A DNA stretch of 64,000 nucleotides from Rhexocercosporidium sp. MPI-PUGE-AT-0058 (taxonomy: Eukaryota; Ascomycota; Leotiomycetes; Helotiales): positions 2,046,001 to 2,110,000 of the forward strand of contig JAGTJL010000012.1 in NCBI GenBank assembly GCA_020746875.1. The letters are read 5' to 3'. Below the pieces are notes generated by a model. The model searched no databases. It worked only from the letters and a program-made list of their open reading frames with translations, and was not told where the DNA came from. Position 1 is the stretch's first letter. Every line of letters begins with the position of its first letter. Shown piece by piece: positions 45,448 through 59,108 of the stretch. Both the position numbers and the translations under genes were made by a program.

Positions 45448-45929
45448 TATTACGAACGCCCCGCGTCCCCTAATACTGGACCCTAGGACAGCGTAATACT
45501 TAGGACCGTAAGCTCGGGAAGGTAAGGGTTTTAAAAGAAATATATTAAAAGAGTATCACTCTTAGAAATATTTTTTTAAAAAACTCTAATACTTAAGATT
45601 TTATAAATTATATATTATATAAATATTATTATTAATAAATAATTAAAAAGCAAATAAGCTTTTAAATTACGCGACTTTTTTACGTAACGACCGCTAGGAT
45701 TAGTAAACCGCTAAAGGTCTAGCGGTCTTAATAGTTTTAAAAAAAAACAAAAGTTTTATAAAAGATTAATATATTTATTATTAAATAAAAGCTTCGTACT
45801 TAATTAAAAATAATATCTTAATTATATTAATTATTATTTATTCTATTGTACGTAATATACTTACTTCTCGATTATTAAGATTAATATAATTTATTATATT
45901 TATACCGAGTAAATATACGAATCGTAACA
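45448..45929 (+). repeat. 5' LTR of element C
   Basis: 482 bp, TATTACGAACGCC... to ...CGTAACA. Same length as the 3' copy, with transition differences only in the parts I compared. Confidence 0.92.
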
Positions 45930-46793
45930 CTTTAAATACTCTCTTATTAAAAGTACCGACTTACGTATATTATATTAACCCTTTTAATTAAAAGCCAAGT
46001 ACTTAACCCACGGAGTAATATTATTAATATATTTATATTATCTGCACTTACTCTTAAGGAGAAAGACCGCAAAGAAAGTAAAGATAAGGAAATACTTAAT
46101 GCTTAAGATTATTTAACGCACGAATTTAAGAAAACTTTAAAAATTAAGTTTTTTAATACTTTCTAAGGAAACCGAAAGAACTTAAAGACTTTCATTCTTT
46201 AAGTAAAACTTTATTAATACTTTAATAATAATAAGTTCCTTATTAGCGAGAGCTACGCTTTCTAGACGGTATTATACTTTAGAAGCGAAGCTATATAATG
46301 GATCGAGCCGTTCCTTAAGGACTACTTCGAGAATAAAGATACTTATAAAGTTATACTCGCTATACAGATTATATTTAAGATTTAAAGAAGATTTAAAAAG
46401 GAAATTCAGTGAATATTCAGCGATATTAATAAAATTAAAACGGCAGAGACTTATTTATATAACTTAAAGCAAATTAATAATATAATAGCTTACGCTACGG
46501 AATTCTAGAAGCACGCTAATAAAACTAGCTAGAATTCTTAATTACTTATTAACTATTATTGACGAAGACTTAAGGATTATATCCGACTAGAATTTACTTA
46601 AATCGACCTTTAAGCTAAAGATATCCTTACTCTTATCGAATAAACTGTCTGAATCGATAACCGCCTGTACGAGTTCAAACGCAAATAGCAAACGTATATA
46701 AAAGAGAGTTAGAGATAATTTAACTACCGATAAAATGAAAAACGCCGACGACAGAATAATCTTAAAGATAATCGATAATCAAATCTTATAAAG
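45930..46793 (+). pseudogene. Element C gag, RIP-degraded and split by B2
   Basis: Frames around 46150-46700 read a retrotransposon gag pattern, with RKNLKTFI, a Tyr/Leu-rich helix block and EFYIQL-type segments, all with stops. The gag continues after the B2 insertion at 53523. Confidence 0.7.
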
Positions 46794-47048
46794 TATTACG
46801 ACTCCCTGAGCCTCGTATTCTAACCGAGCGAGCTCGGTATCGCTCGTAGCATTGCCTTGGCATAGCAACTATAGCGCTAGGCCTAATCGGGAAAGGCTAA
46901 GGAGACCTTTTATATATTTATATTAAAGCTCCTTCTTATAAAAAGCTCTCTTTTTCTTCTTATCTTTTCTTCTTGATTCTGAGCGTAGCTTTAAGTCCAA
47001 ATATAAAGCTATTTCTTGCACTGTATTAACCTTTAGCTAGTTATAATA
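46794..47048 (+). repeat. 5' LTR of B2
   Basis: 255 bp, from TATTACGACT to TTATAATA. Confidence 0.92.
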
Positions 47049-50000
47049 TAAAAAAAGACTAATAACCCTTTCGCTATAAAGCGTTATATCTTATTAAATC
47101 TTGCGCGTCGCGTCTCTTTGCTTTTGTAATAAATTAATAACGAACTTAATACTTTTGCCTATTCGACAGATAAATACTTTTCTATTAATAGCGGATTACC
47201 CCAGAGAAAGCTAGAAAACCCCTTGCCGTTAACTTACCTTATGCAACTTAACGCGCGCTATTCGAACTTCGACTTCGATTTATATTTAATTAATAAATCA
47301 ATTAATAACTTCAAATACTTTTTTACCTCGTGCTACTATTACTTCCGACTTCTTCCCTTTGTCGGCGAAGCTTTAAAAAAAGAAGCGCCTCTTTGCGGTT
47401 AAGCTTTACCGATACTTTTATCCTTTCGGTCGAGACTCTTATAAAAGAACTCGACAACTTCGAAGAACCCGATTCCGATTCGGAGAATAAACCTCAGAAT
47501 TACTTCGACGCCTCGCTAGAGCTTATTACTATTATAAAAGGCCTTACCCCCGCTTAATAAGCAAAAGTAAATTAATTAATCGAGATCTTTATTAACTCTA
47601 TTATTATTGCCGCTATTAAATAAGCCTTCGATTAATATATTCTTAATAACCTCTGCTAAAAGACTCGCATTCCCTCCCCTCAGAGCGATCGATCGGTACG
47701 TACTCTTATAGCGGACCTCCAGCCGATTACCGATTATTACTTATTAAAGCTAAATAATTTAATTTAAGCTATAAAGCTTTTTAAAGTCAAGTATTCTTAT
47801 ATTTTTTTTAGTAATTAAAAAAGCGATATTAAATATAATACTTAAAAGATAAAAATAAAATTATTTATAAAAGAATATTTAAGTAATTTTAAAAGTAAAA
47901 TATTATAAGTTAAGGCTTACTTTCGATATACTATTAGCGAAATAAAGATTATTATCTTTTAATATATAAACCCCGAATTTGCCGGTATTTTCGAGACTGC
48001 CGCCGACGTTTTAACGGCCTTAAACTAGCGATTCTTTAATTATAACCGAATTTAAGCTGCTAAAAGAATATATAATTAATTATTAATAAGTAATATAACT
48101 TATAACGATTTCCGAATTAAATTCACTTTTTATATTATTACTAATAAGATTACTCGCTCTCGCTGGTTTAAAAACGTATGCGAAAAGGTTTCTCCGGCTT
48201 TTAAGCGTATAATCTATATAAAGAAATATAAAATAAACGGAAATTATACGGCTTTTAACGAATTCTTAGCTATTACGGATTAGGAATCCCGTACTATCGT
48301 ATTAAAAGAAGTTATAATAACTCGTAAGGCTTAAGCTAACGTTATTTTTAATAATTACGACGCGCGCGGTATTCTCAAAAAGGAAAACTAACGTGTAACT
48401 TCTCTTACGCCGGCTACGATAATATAAAAACTTCTAATACTAATTTATAAATTATCGCCAGAAGTTCGCCCGCGCTCGCTATCTTTAGCTCTGTTCTTCC
48501 GCCGCTTTAAGTCTCTTATACCGCCTTCTGCCCTTAAAGACGTCTTTTTCGATACTTGCTTTTATTATAATAAGACTAGCTATTAAGTTAGCGATTGCTT
48601 TAAGCGCCGAAAAGATTAAGCTTTTAATAAATTAATTTCTGAATTAATTATCGGCGAAGACTTAAAGATTAACGAGTTATTAAAAAACTCTTAAGCCGTA
48701 ATAAAGACTTATACTTCGGCGTAAGTTATAACTTATAAAAGAACTTAATATTTAATTTCCGTGCTTTTATTAAAAGATAATAATTCTTAATTAATATTAA
48801 ATTAAGAAAAAATAGATTTTTTATTAAAATACTTATATATATTAATAGCAGAGTAAATATTTTCGATATAATTAAAACTTCTTTTATATACCGGCTCGTT
48901 AAATAATTTAATATTTCTTTCGTAATATTCCTTTAATTAATCGTTTTAATTAATTATAATAATAAGAAAGGTAAGCTAATCGATACGGCTGTCTTATTTA
49001 CTTTAATTATCGACCGCCGGCGAATTAACTTCTTTTTCTTAATAACTGACTTAAGAAATACCGACGTTTTAATTAATCGGAAGTTCCTCGAGCATTACGA
49101 CTTAAAGCAGTTATATACGAAGAACCGTAATCGACTAAAATAGCCGTTAAATATGCCCGTATAACCGTACTTTAACCAGCGAGTCTTCGTCGATATTAAC
49201 TGTTTCGATAAACTAATTATTAAATCTTATTAGCTTAATACGAAACGAAGAAACGCCTTTTTAGACTTAGATAACTATCGCCGAAAGCAAGCCAGGATTG
49301 CGGCACTCGACGATTCCCTTAAATCTAAGGTCTTTATACGACTTATAATTAACGTCTCGCCGACTCGACCTTCGAGTTTTATTAAAAAAGTTAAAAAGCG
49401 CTTACGTATTATAAAAGATTAATTAAACCCTTCGATATCCCGTGATCCGGGATTATTATTTAAAAATAAAAGAGCTTGTAAAGCTCTTTTGGCGAAGTAT
49501 TAGCTTAAGGCGCTTATTATAAAGATCTTCTTAATATTAGCAGCGATGATATTTATAACGTATTTCCGACTTAAAAAAGCTAAAAAAAATAAAACAAAAA
49601 CTTTTATAATATCGATATATAAAATCGATTAAGAGCTAACTCGCCGCCGATAAGAGGCCTTAGATTAATTAAGTATCGAGCTCGTATTAATAAATAAAGA
49701 TTTAACCTTAAAAAAAGCCTTAAAAGCTAAGTACGCGTAAGATAATAAGTTAATAAATAAGAAACTCTTGGCAAAGTATTAAAAATATACTCTTCTTTTC
49801 TCCCGGCGAGCTTCCGACGAATTACTAGCGTATTGTTAAAGCGTAAATTATTAAATCGAGCTTATTAAAAAGAACGACTTATCTTTTAAACCTTTCCGGC
49901 GTATAATTAAAAAACAGCTATTAGAGATTAAGCGGTATATTATTAATAACTTATATAAAAGTTTTATTAAGCTTTCTAACGTATTATATACGGCTCTTAT

Positions 50001-53000
50001 TCTTTTCGCCAAGAAGGCCGACGGCAGCCTCCGGCTTTATATTAACTACCGGAAGCTAAATGCCTTATCGAAGAAGGATCCGTACTTAATTCCTTTAATC
50101 GATGAGATAATAACTTATATTTATAAAGTAAAAGTCTTTATAAAGCTTAATATTTAATAAGCCTTTTATTATATTCGTATATTCCCCGAGAGCGAAAATT
50201 ATACGATCTTTTATACTTAATATAACACGTATAAATATAAAGTCTTTTCTTTTAGCCTTACGAATAACCCGGCGACTTTCCAGCGATTTATTAACGATAT
50301 TTTAATAAAGTACTTAAACGACTTTTACGCGGCTTATATAAATAATATCCTTATATACTCGTTAACCTCCGAGAAGCATAAAGTTCATATTAAGAAAGTA
50401 ATAATAATATTATAAGCGTACGGATTATAAGCTAATATTAAGAAATCCGAATTTAACGTATAAAAAACGAAGTTCTTAAGTTTTATTATTAGCGTTAATA
50501 ATATAAAAATAAACCTAGAAAAAGTTAGCGTAATTAAAGATTAAAAATACGCCGATAATATACGTAACGTATAAAGCTACTTTAAGTTTTATAATTTCTA
50601 TTGCCGGTTTATTAAAGATTATAATCGCATCGCTCGACTTTTTACGATACTTACCGGGAAAAACGTGCCTTTTAACTTCGATAACGCTTATAAAAACGCG
50701 TAAGAAACTCTCCGAAAAGCTTTTTAATTTATATTAGTCCTTTATTATTACGATTTAATAAAATAAACGCGGCTGGAGACCGATTTTTTTAATAGAATTA
50801 TTATTAGCGTATTATTTTAACTTTAGAAAAACGGTATTTTTTATTTTATAAGTTACTTTTCTAAGATTATAATAGATCCCGAGCTTAATTACTTAATTTA
50901 TAATAAAAAAATACTAGCGATTTTTCGGTCGTTTAAATAATATTACCCGGAATTATTAAATACTTAAAAGAACGTATACGTATATACGGATTACTAAGCT
51001 TTAAAGTACTTTATAATTATTAAGGATCTTACGGCTAAGTAAGCACGTTAAGCCGAGTTCTTCGCGGAATTTTATTTCACGATTATATATTATACCGGGA
51101 TTATTAATATTCTTATTAATATTCTCTCCCGAAGAGATTAAGACCTTACGGTAATAGAGGCTCGTAAGCGAGCTATTCGTAATTAGCAACTTATTACGGA
51201 CGATAAAGTCGATCTTTTAATTATTACTGACTTCTAGCTAATAGCCGTCAACTCTTTTAAGCCGTCGCGACTGCTTAATCGAGAAATATACTAAGCGTGG
51301 TTTCTTAAATAAATAATTAAATTAATAAATAAAACATCTTTAAGAAAAAAACGTCTTTTAGCCGAGGCCGCTTAATTAAAGTATTTAAATATATTTTTCT
51401 TTTACGGAATTACTTTCTATTCGATAACGGCGCAAAATATTTAACTGGAAATCATAAGGCGGTATATACGAAGTAATCGTATAGCTGCTACTTTAACTGC
51501 CTTTTTAACCCCCGTAGAAATAGATTAGGAGGTAAATTAAGAAGTAAACCGGGAGGCAGATTAAGAGCTAGATTAAAAAGTAAAGCAAGCTCTAAAATAA
51601 AATCACGTGCTAATCGACTTAGAAGCACCTGCCGCAGAAGAGCTAGACTTTAATTCTATAATTATATATAATATTATTAAATACGACGTAATTAATTAAG
51701 TGCTTATAATTAATAAAAAGTCTCTTTTATTAGAGCTTCTTTAATAAAAAGCCCGCGAGAACGACTTAGATTACGAGCTATCGAATAGCAAGCTTCTTTT
51801 CTAAGGCCGTCTGGAAGTGCTTATAAAACCGCTAGAGCTTCGCACGTCGTTACTGCGTTATATATACTCGTAACCTTTAATCGCTTATGCCGGAATCGGA
51901 AAGATAAAAGTTATATTAAGCCGCAAATACTATTAGAATAGCCTCTTTACGGACGTAGGCCGTTATATAACGAATTACAGTTATTTTAAGCAAAAAGCTA
52001 AAAAAGATAAAATACTTAATTTCTTATATCTCTTACTTATTCCCGCTCGGCCGTACTAATATCTTATAATAGATTTCACGAAGTTATTATTAAATAAAAG
52101 CGATTATAACTTCGCTATAATTATTATTAACCGCTTATTTAAGAAACCGGTCTTAATACCTTATAATAATATAATTACCGCTAAAAGCATAATTATCCTT
52201 TTCTTCGTTTATTAAATTCGCTATTTCGGTATGCTAGAGTCTATTATTTTAAACCGGGGTCTGTAATTCATTTCTTCTTTTTAGAAAAAGTATTGCCGTA
52301 TACTCGGTATTAAAATAAAGCTAACGACGGTATATAATCTTAATATCGACGATTAGATTAAGATAATAAACTAATATATTAAGTAACGGCTCCGCCTTTT
52401 CTATTATTATTATTAAAATAATTAAAGTAACCTTTTATTTATTATAAATATTGCGTAGCTTACTTTGCCTTACGAGTCTCTTAGCAACCTCACGCTTTTC
52501 TAGCTATTTAACGGCGTAGAGTTAAAGACCTCTTAGGACTTAATAAATCCAGAACTATTTATTATAATAATAAAGAAGTTTAACCGCGAGGAGGCTTTAT
52601 AAGTCGCCTTACGTATAAAGAAAGTTATAGAAGTTATATAATTGTCGCTAAAAGCTTAATAAGAAAGAATAGAGCGTTTGGCTAATCGTAATCGACGCGC
52701 TGTCGATTAAGACGTTAATAACTTAATACTAGTCGACACTCGGAACTGGAATATCGACCGTTTTTCAAAGAAACTCTTTGATAAATAATATAACTTAATT
52801 AAGGTACTCTTAAAGAAAGAAAAGAATTAAAAAATAGAATTACCGGCAAATTAAATTATATATTCTGTATTTCATGCTTATTCGCTACGAAAGTACGTTA
52901 ATAATCCCTTACCAGAACAAGTAAGACAAACGCCGGCGCCAATTTAGCTTTTACTAAACTAAGACGAATAAGAAATTAAAGCTATATTAAGCTTTAAGGT

Positions 53001-53262
53001 TATAAAGAATAAGCTATTCTATTACATTAAGTAGCTAAGCGCCGACGAAGACTTGCAATAATATCCGTGCTCGGATATTATAACCGCACCTTATATAATT
53101 AAGAACTTCCACTTTAATAATAAAGCGGCTAAAAGACTTCTAAAAGTATTACTTTAATAGTTAAAAGTATATAATACTAGTATTAACGATTATAACGACT
53201 TAGAAGACGATATTATTATAACTGCAATTATAAGGACGTAGTTTTTCGGGAGGAAAAGGTAA
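47049..53262 (+). pseudogene. B2 gag-pol remnant
   Basis: A short open stretch of gag remains at 47330-47557. RT is at about 49990-50360 (FAKKADGSLRL, NYRKLNALSKKDPYLIPLID, YINNILIYS in place of the YxDD box). RNase H and connection follow at about 50590-51150 and integrase at about 51200-52420. A chromodomain-like segment (ITSFKVIKNKLFYY-type) lies at about 52970-53130. Asp to Asn in the RT active site and many TAA stops are what CpA to TpA mutation predicts. Confidence 0.85.
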
Positions 53263-53517
53263 TATTACGACTCCCTGAGCCTTGTATTCTAACCGAGCGA
53301 GCTCGGCATCGCTTATAGCATTGCCTTAGTATAGCAATTATAGCGCTAGGCCTAATCGGGAAAGGCTAAGGGGACCTTTTATATATTTATATTAGAGCTC
53401 CTTTTTATAAAGAGCTTTCTTTTTCTTTTTGTCTTTTCTTTTTAATTCTGAGCGTAACTTTAAGTCTAAATACAAAGCTATCTCTTGCACCGTATCAACC
53501 TCTAGCCAGCCGTAACA
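53263..53517 (+). repeat. 3' LTR of B2
   Basis: 255 bp, from TATTACGACT to GCCGTAACA; its 3' end is unmutated. Confidence 0.92.
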
Positions 53518-53522
53518 TAAAG

Positions 53523-56500
53523 TACGACGCTATTTATAAGAAAAGAAAAGATAAAGTACAATAAAGAAGGCTATCGAAGGAAGTTATAAACGAGCGACGC
53601 GAGAAGAAACTTTATTACGAATATAGCCTCCCGAAGCATATAATAAGCTCGCACCGCAAGAAAAGTATTAGAAAAAAACAACTCAACTTCATAAGACGAA
53701 AAGCGTACAATACTACCGGTATACCTCTTCCGCTTTTATTAAGAGAAGTCCAAATCAGCGCTACTTACCGTTATATAATAATAAATAAGCTCAACGCTAA
53801 TCATATCGATAATTAAATCGAAAGTAATAGCGGTAAGAAAAACAATAAATAAAGCGAAACGAACGATAATTATATTCGTTAATATATAATAAGACTCGAG
53901 TCCAGCGACTAGACCTAACAAGACAAATAATACGTTTAATAATAGATATCCGAGATCGCACGTAAGATATAAAGCCTAGAAGATATAATTAATATCGAGA
54001 GGAGCGAAGACTCCTGGTATTAAAGTAATATTATGCCTTTAAGACTAGCATTCTTTAGACCCTAAGAATATAAAATCTGGCGAATTACTTAGCGAGAGGA
54101 ATATCTTACTCATAAGGCTCTTAATACGAGGTATTAAATAAACGTCAATATAAAGGTTACTTATATCGAACTAGGAGTCGTTTTACGCGGAAAGCCGTAA
54201 TAAAGCAAAGAGTACGAAGTAATCTTCCGAAGTAACTTACGCATCGCTTAAAAAACAGCGGACGTCGAGAGTAAAGTTTTTCAGACGTACGTTCAATTAA
54301 TTTCAATCGATAAGATACCGTTCCGGCAAATAGCGACGCGAATAAACGTAAAAGACGTATAAGAGGTTATCGCGGAAATATTATAAAACCGAATATAAAT
54401 TAACTCTCGAAATAACTTAAAAATATATTATAAAAGACCTTTTAAACTTTTCGTACTCTTAAGTATATACTAATTATACCGTATTTTATATAAAGATCTA
54501 GAGAATCGGTAATAAGAAAATATATTAACCGAAGAAGTTTACGTCAAGAGAATAAACCTGCGTACGCTTGTAATTATAAAGGAAAGTAATTACTTAACCT
54601 TCGACGTCGACATTCGAGGAGTGAAATTATAAATTATAATAGATTTTAAAGCGTAAGAAAACTTCATATTTCTTATTATTACGGTTTAATATCTCTTACT
54701 TACTGAAATTAAAAAAGATAAGTACTAGCTAATACTCGCCGACGAAAGACTTACCGCGAATAGCTTAATCGATATATAAACGGAACTTTTATATATAAAG
54801 ATCGGCGGATACTCTGAATATATCTAGTTCGATATAATACGGATTAAGAAGTATAATATCATCTTAAGACTTTTATAAATGCAGTTTTATAATTTTAAAA
54901 TCGATTAGAAAACGCAGAAATTAAAGTTCAGTAACTGTAAGAGCTATTTCTAAGATAAGAAAATAGCAAAAGGCTAAAGAGAATTAAGCGCTACTTTTAA
55001 AAAAGAGCTTAAGGATTAAATAACAAGCCCCGTAACGATCGACGTACCGTCAGAATATAAACGATTTAAAGCATTATTTAAAAAAGAATTAAGCAGCAGC
55101 GCTTTATTTAAATACTAGAATTATAATTACCGGATCGAGTTAATTAAAAGCACGAAGCTAATATTCTAATTATTACGGGAATATTCAGTTATAAACTTAA
55201 TAATAATTAAGAAATATATTAATAAAAACCTAATAAAAGGATTCATCTGAGAGTCCAAATCCCCGTAAGGAAATAATATCCTTTTCGCAGTAAAGAAGGA
55301 TAATAAATAAAGAATATACATCGATTACCGTCGATTAAACGATATTATTAAAAAAGATTATTACGTATTACTTTTAGTTAAAAAGCTGCGCAATAAGTTC
55401 AGCGGCGCTAAGATCTTCATTTAATTAAACTTACAAGGCGCGTATAACCTCGTAAGAATAATTAAAGAAGAAAAAGAAAAAATAGTATTTTATATACGTT
55501 TCGGTTATTATAAGTATACGATTATATCTTTTGAATTAATTAACGCGCTTATTATATTTTAGCGTTTAATTAATAATATTTTGTAATAATACTTAAACGT
55601 AATATATATATATTATTTAAATAATATTTTAATTTATTTTAAAATAAAAGAATAATACGTAAAAGACGTTATTATAATATTAAAGAAGCTAAAGGCTTTT
55701 TTAATACTTTTGAAACTTAAGAAGTACTATTTCTATAAAAAAGAAGTTACTTTCCTAAGATATATAATTATTATTATAAGACTAATTATAAACCTTTAAA
55801 AAATCAAGATAATCGTCGAGTAAACTAGATTTATAAATATTAAAAAAGTATAATCTTTCTTAGAATTTGCTAACTTTTATTAACGATTTATTCGAAATTA
55901 CTCGAAAATCGCCGCATTACTTATAAAGTTAATATATAAGAATAAAGACTTCGACTAAAATAATAAGGTAAAGACAGCTTTCTGAGACCTTAAAGAAGCT
56001 TTTATTAAGAAACTAATCCTTATATCCTTCGATTTAAATAAAGAGATTATAATAAAGACAGACGCTTTCGATTATATTATTAAAGCCGTGCTAAGCTAAC
56101 CGAGCGAGGACGGCAAATAGTAATTAATTGCATATTATTTACGGAAACTCTTACTAATAGAACTTAATTACGATATTTACGATAAAGAATTACTAGAAGT
56201 TATAAACGCAATACGCAAATAAAAAGTCTACCTCGAGGGATTGCCTTACGAAATACGGATCTTAACGGATTATAAAAATCTTATTTATTTTACAATTATT
56301 AAAAAACTAAATTAATAATAAATTCGATAATACGAAATACTCTTTATAATTAAACTTCGATTTTTATATATTAAAAGAACGGAAAACGCTAAAGCCGACG
56401 CCTTTAATAAGAAATTAAAATATCTCGTGAATAAAATATACGAGTCGTATATTATATTTAAAAAAGATAATAACTCGTTAATAATTAATTATAAGTAGCT

Positions 56501-57880
56501 AATAATAATAAGCTAGGCCTCCGAGAAAATCTAAAGAAGCTACGTTAACGACCTAATAATAATTAAATAAAAGAAGTAATTAAGCGAAAGATTCTTTTTT
56601 ATTAATATTAAAGCTCTTTTATATTAAGAACGAGTTTATATTCTTACTTAAAACAAAGTAGATTTTATTAAAAAATAATACGGGCTATTGGCTTATAAAT
56701 ATTAAAGAATAACTAAGACGCTATTAAGGCTCTCCCGGGAATATTATTTTTTAGGAATAAAGAAAGTAATTAAGGATATAATCTCGTTTTGCGATATATA
56801 TATACAGAATAAGATAAACTATTATATATTATATAAGCTTATAAAATCATTAACGATACCGCTACGCTTATAAAAATCAATCGCCTTGGACTTCGTAATC
56901 GAACTATTACCCTTAAAAGATCCGATTACCGGGATTATTTACGATTTAATTTATATAATAATAAATAAAATAACAAAGTACGCGTATATAATACTAGTAT
57001 TAAGCATATAAGACGCGCTTACGATAGCGCAAGTATTCCTTCGAACGATCTTCGCGAATCACGGAATATTAAACGAGGTTATCTTAAATAAAAATAAACT
57101 CTTTACTTCGAAATTCTAGAAAATATTAATATTACTTTTAAGAATAAAACAGAAGATATTAATATTATTTTATCTTCAGATCGACGGCTAAATAAAACGA
57201 ATTAATTAAATAATAAAGACTTATTTTTAATATTATGTGAATTATAAATAAGATAATTAAGTTCAATTACTTTTAACCGCTTAGTTTACATATAATAGCG
57301 CGGATTAAGAGATTATTAAAATATCGCCGTTTTATGCGAATTACGGGTATAACCCGACGGTATATAATATATTAATCGCGGATTAAGGGACCGCGTATAA
57401 AGCTATATTACAGCGAGATAAGCTCAAGAAGTTATATAATGAATTATTAACGGATATTTTATTTATTATATAAAGATTAATTATTTATTATAATAAAAAG
57501 CGTAGCATAAAACTAATATTAAAAGAAGAAGATAAGGTTTATTTACTTAAAAAGAATATCGCGATTAAGCGACTAAGTAATAAATTAAATTATAAAAAGC
57601 TAAGATTATTTAAAATTACAAAAGTTAAAAAACTAATTAATTATTAATTAGCACTCTTAAAAACTATAAATATTCACTCGGTATTTCATATATTACTCTT
57701 CGAACTAGCACCGCTAAAGACATTATTAGCCTTTATTATAGAAGTATAATTAGTGAACCCGAACGCTAAATACGATATCGAAATTATTTTGGATTATTAA
57801 TATTCCCGCGGCGTCGTTAAGTACTTAATTAAGTAGAAAAGATATTTATAATTTAAAAACATTTAAGAACTTAAGTTTAA
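53523..57880 (+). pseudogene. Element C gag end and pol, RIP-degraded
   Basis: RT lies at about 55220-55650 (FAVKKDNK, YIDYRRLNDI, LRNKFSGAKIF, YLNNILIY). RNase H is at about 56026-56290 (IIIKTDAFDYIIKAVL, YDKELLEVINAIRK). Integrase is at about 56640-57300 and a chromodomain at about 57740-57860 (YDIEIILDY... RGVVKYLIK). Stops throughout. The order is that of chromoviruses, whose chromodomain directs integration to heterochromatin. Confidence 0.85.
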
Positions 57881-57989
57881 TTTTTATTATTTTAAGTAAT
57901 TCCGAAAGTTTTATTTACGAAACTTAAATTTACTTAGAAAGCCGAATCCGTAAAGTTAAGCAAGACCTGCTCGATTAAAAGAAACTCGG

Positions 57990-58530
57990 CGAAATCGACG
58001 GCGGACGGCGGGATAAGCGGGCGAGTAGCAAAAGCCTTCTGCCTTTCTCTTTCCGTAGATTCTCGCGCTTTTACCTTTTTTAATTCGTTTATATTTTTAA
58101 AGCCGCGACGAAGTATTTCTACTCTTCGCTTTTTTAAGAACTTCTATTAATAAGCTAAGCGATTAAAGCGGCCCGTAGCTTTTTATAAGACCGCGGTTAT
58201 TTCTTTTTAAGCTTATAAGAACTTATTACGCGCGGCCTTCTCGGCTTCGCGCGCCAGACGCTCCTTTATCTCTAACTTATCCTCTGCCTTTTCGAGAGCG
58301 TTTTAACTCTCGATTGAAAGCATCTTAATATTATACTTTTTACTAACTTTAATATATTCCGAGCAACGACTCAACTCGAAGGATATTATATACGCCTTAT
58401 TATTTCGGGTATAGAACGTATAAAGCATCGTCTCGAAACCGTTCTTTTCGATTCTATAAGATAAGGCAAATTATTCTTTCTTTTTTTTAAAAAGTACCGT
58501 ATCTTTTTCTTTAATATATACTTATTTAGT
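57990..58530 (-). pseudogene. Antisense coding-like region at the 3' end of element C
   Basis: On the strand opposite pol, a frame reads RIEKNGFETMLYTFYTRNN, KAYIISFELSRCSEYIKVSK, LEKAEDKLEIKERLAREAEK and RRGFKNINELKK, with few stops. It is a Cys-containing N-terminal part followed by a long charged coiled-coil-like part. Such antisense ORFs are often predicted in the 3' regions of fungal chromoviruses (recalled, not searched). A related pattern may occur at about 33200-33720. Function unknown. Confidence 0.55.
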
Positions 58531-58621
58531 TATAATAAAAAAGAAAATAGCCGCCGGATATATACGATATTTCCTTAAGCTATTTAAGCGTAAGAATTAC
58601 GCTAAGCTAAGAAAGGGATAA

Positions 58622-59103
58622 TATTACGAACGCCCCGCGTCCCGTGATATTAGACCTTAAAATAGCGTAATACTTAAAACCGTAAGCTTAGGAAAGTAAG
58701 GGTTTTAAAAGGAATATATTAAAAAAGTATCGCTTTTAAAAATATTTTTTTAAAAAACTCTAATACTTAAGATTTTATAAATTATATATTATATAAATAT
58801 TATTATTAATAAATAATTAAAAGGCAAATAAGCTTTTAAATTACGCGACTTTTTTACGTAACGACCGCTAAAATTAATAAACCGCTAAAGGTTTAGCGGT
58901 CTTAACGGTCTTAAGAAAAAACAAAAGTTCTATAAAAGACTAATATATTTATTATTAAATAAGAGCTTTATGCTTAATTAAAAATAATATTTTAATTATA
59001 TTAATTATTATTTATTCTATTATACGTAATACACTTACTTCTCGATTATTAAGATTAATATAACCTACCGTATCTACACCGAGTAAATACACGGACCGTG
59101 ACA
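58622..59103 (+). repeat. 3' LTR of element C
   Basis: 482 bp, TATTACGAACGCC... to ...ACCGTGACA, preceded by the purine tract AAGAAAGGGATAA. Confidence 0.92.
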
Positions 59104-59108
59104 GGAGG

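Larger units (their letters stand above)
46794..53517 (+). mobile_element. Ty3/Gypsy element B2 (innermost)
   Basis: LTRs 46794-47048 and 53263-53517, 255 bp each, target duplication TAAAG (46789-46793, 53518-53522). It shares the subfamily markers GACTCCCTGAGCC and GAGCGAGCTC with the solo LTR at 40389. A purine tract (GGGAGGAAAAGGTAA) precedes the 3' LTR. Complete in layout but RIP-degraded. Confidence 0.94.
45448..59103 (+). mobile_element. Ty3/Gypsy chromovirus element C (inserted in B1)
   Basis: 482-bp LTRs at 45448-45929 and 58622-59103 with target duplication GGAGG (45443-45447, 59104-59108). Without B2 and one TSD the element is about 6.9 kb. Order: gag, [B2], protease, reverse transcriptase, RNase H, integrase, chromodomain, then an antisense coding-like region. 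It is a different family from B: LTRs are unrelated except for the shared TRTTACGA start. Confidence 0.93.

Noticed and set aside
51001..53921. Short minus ORFs in the retroelements (51001-51189, 53739-53921)
   Set aside because: Antisense shadows of pol sequence in AT-rich DNA.
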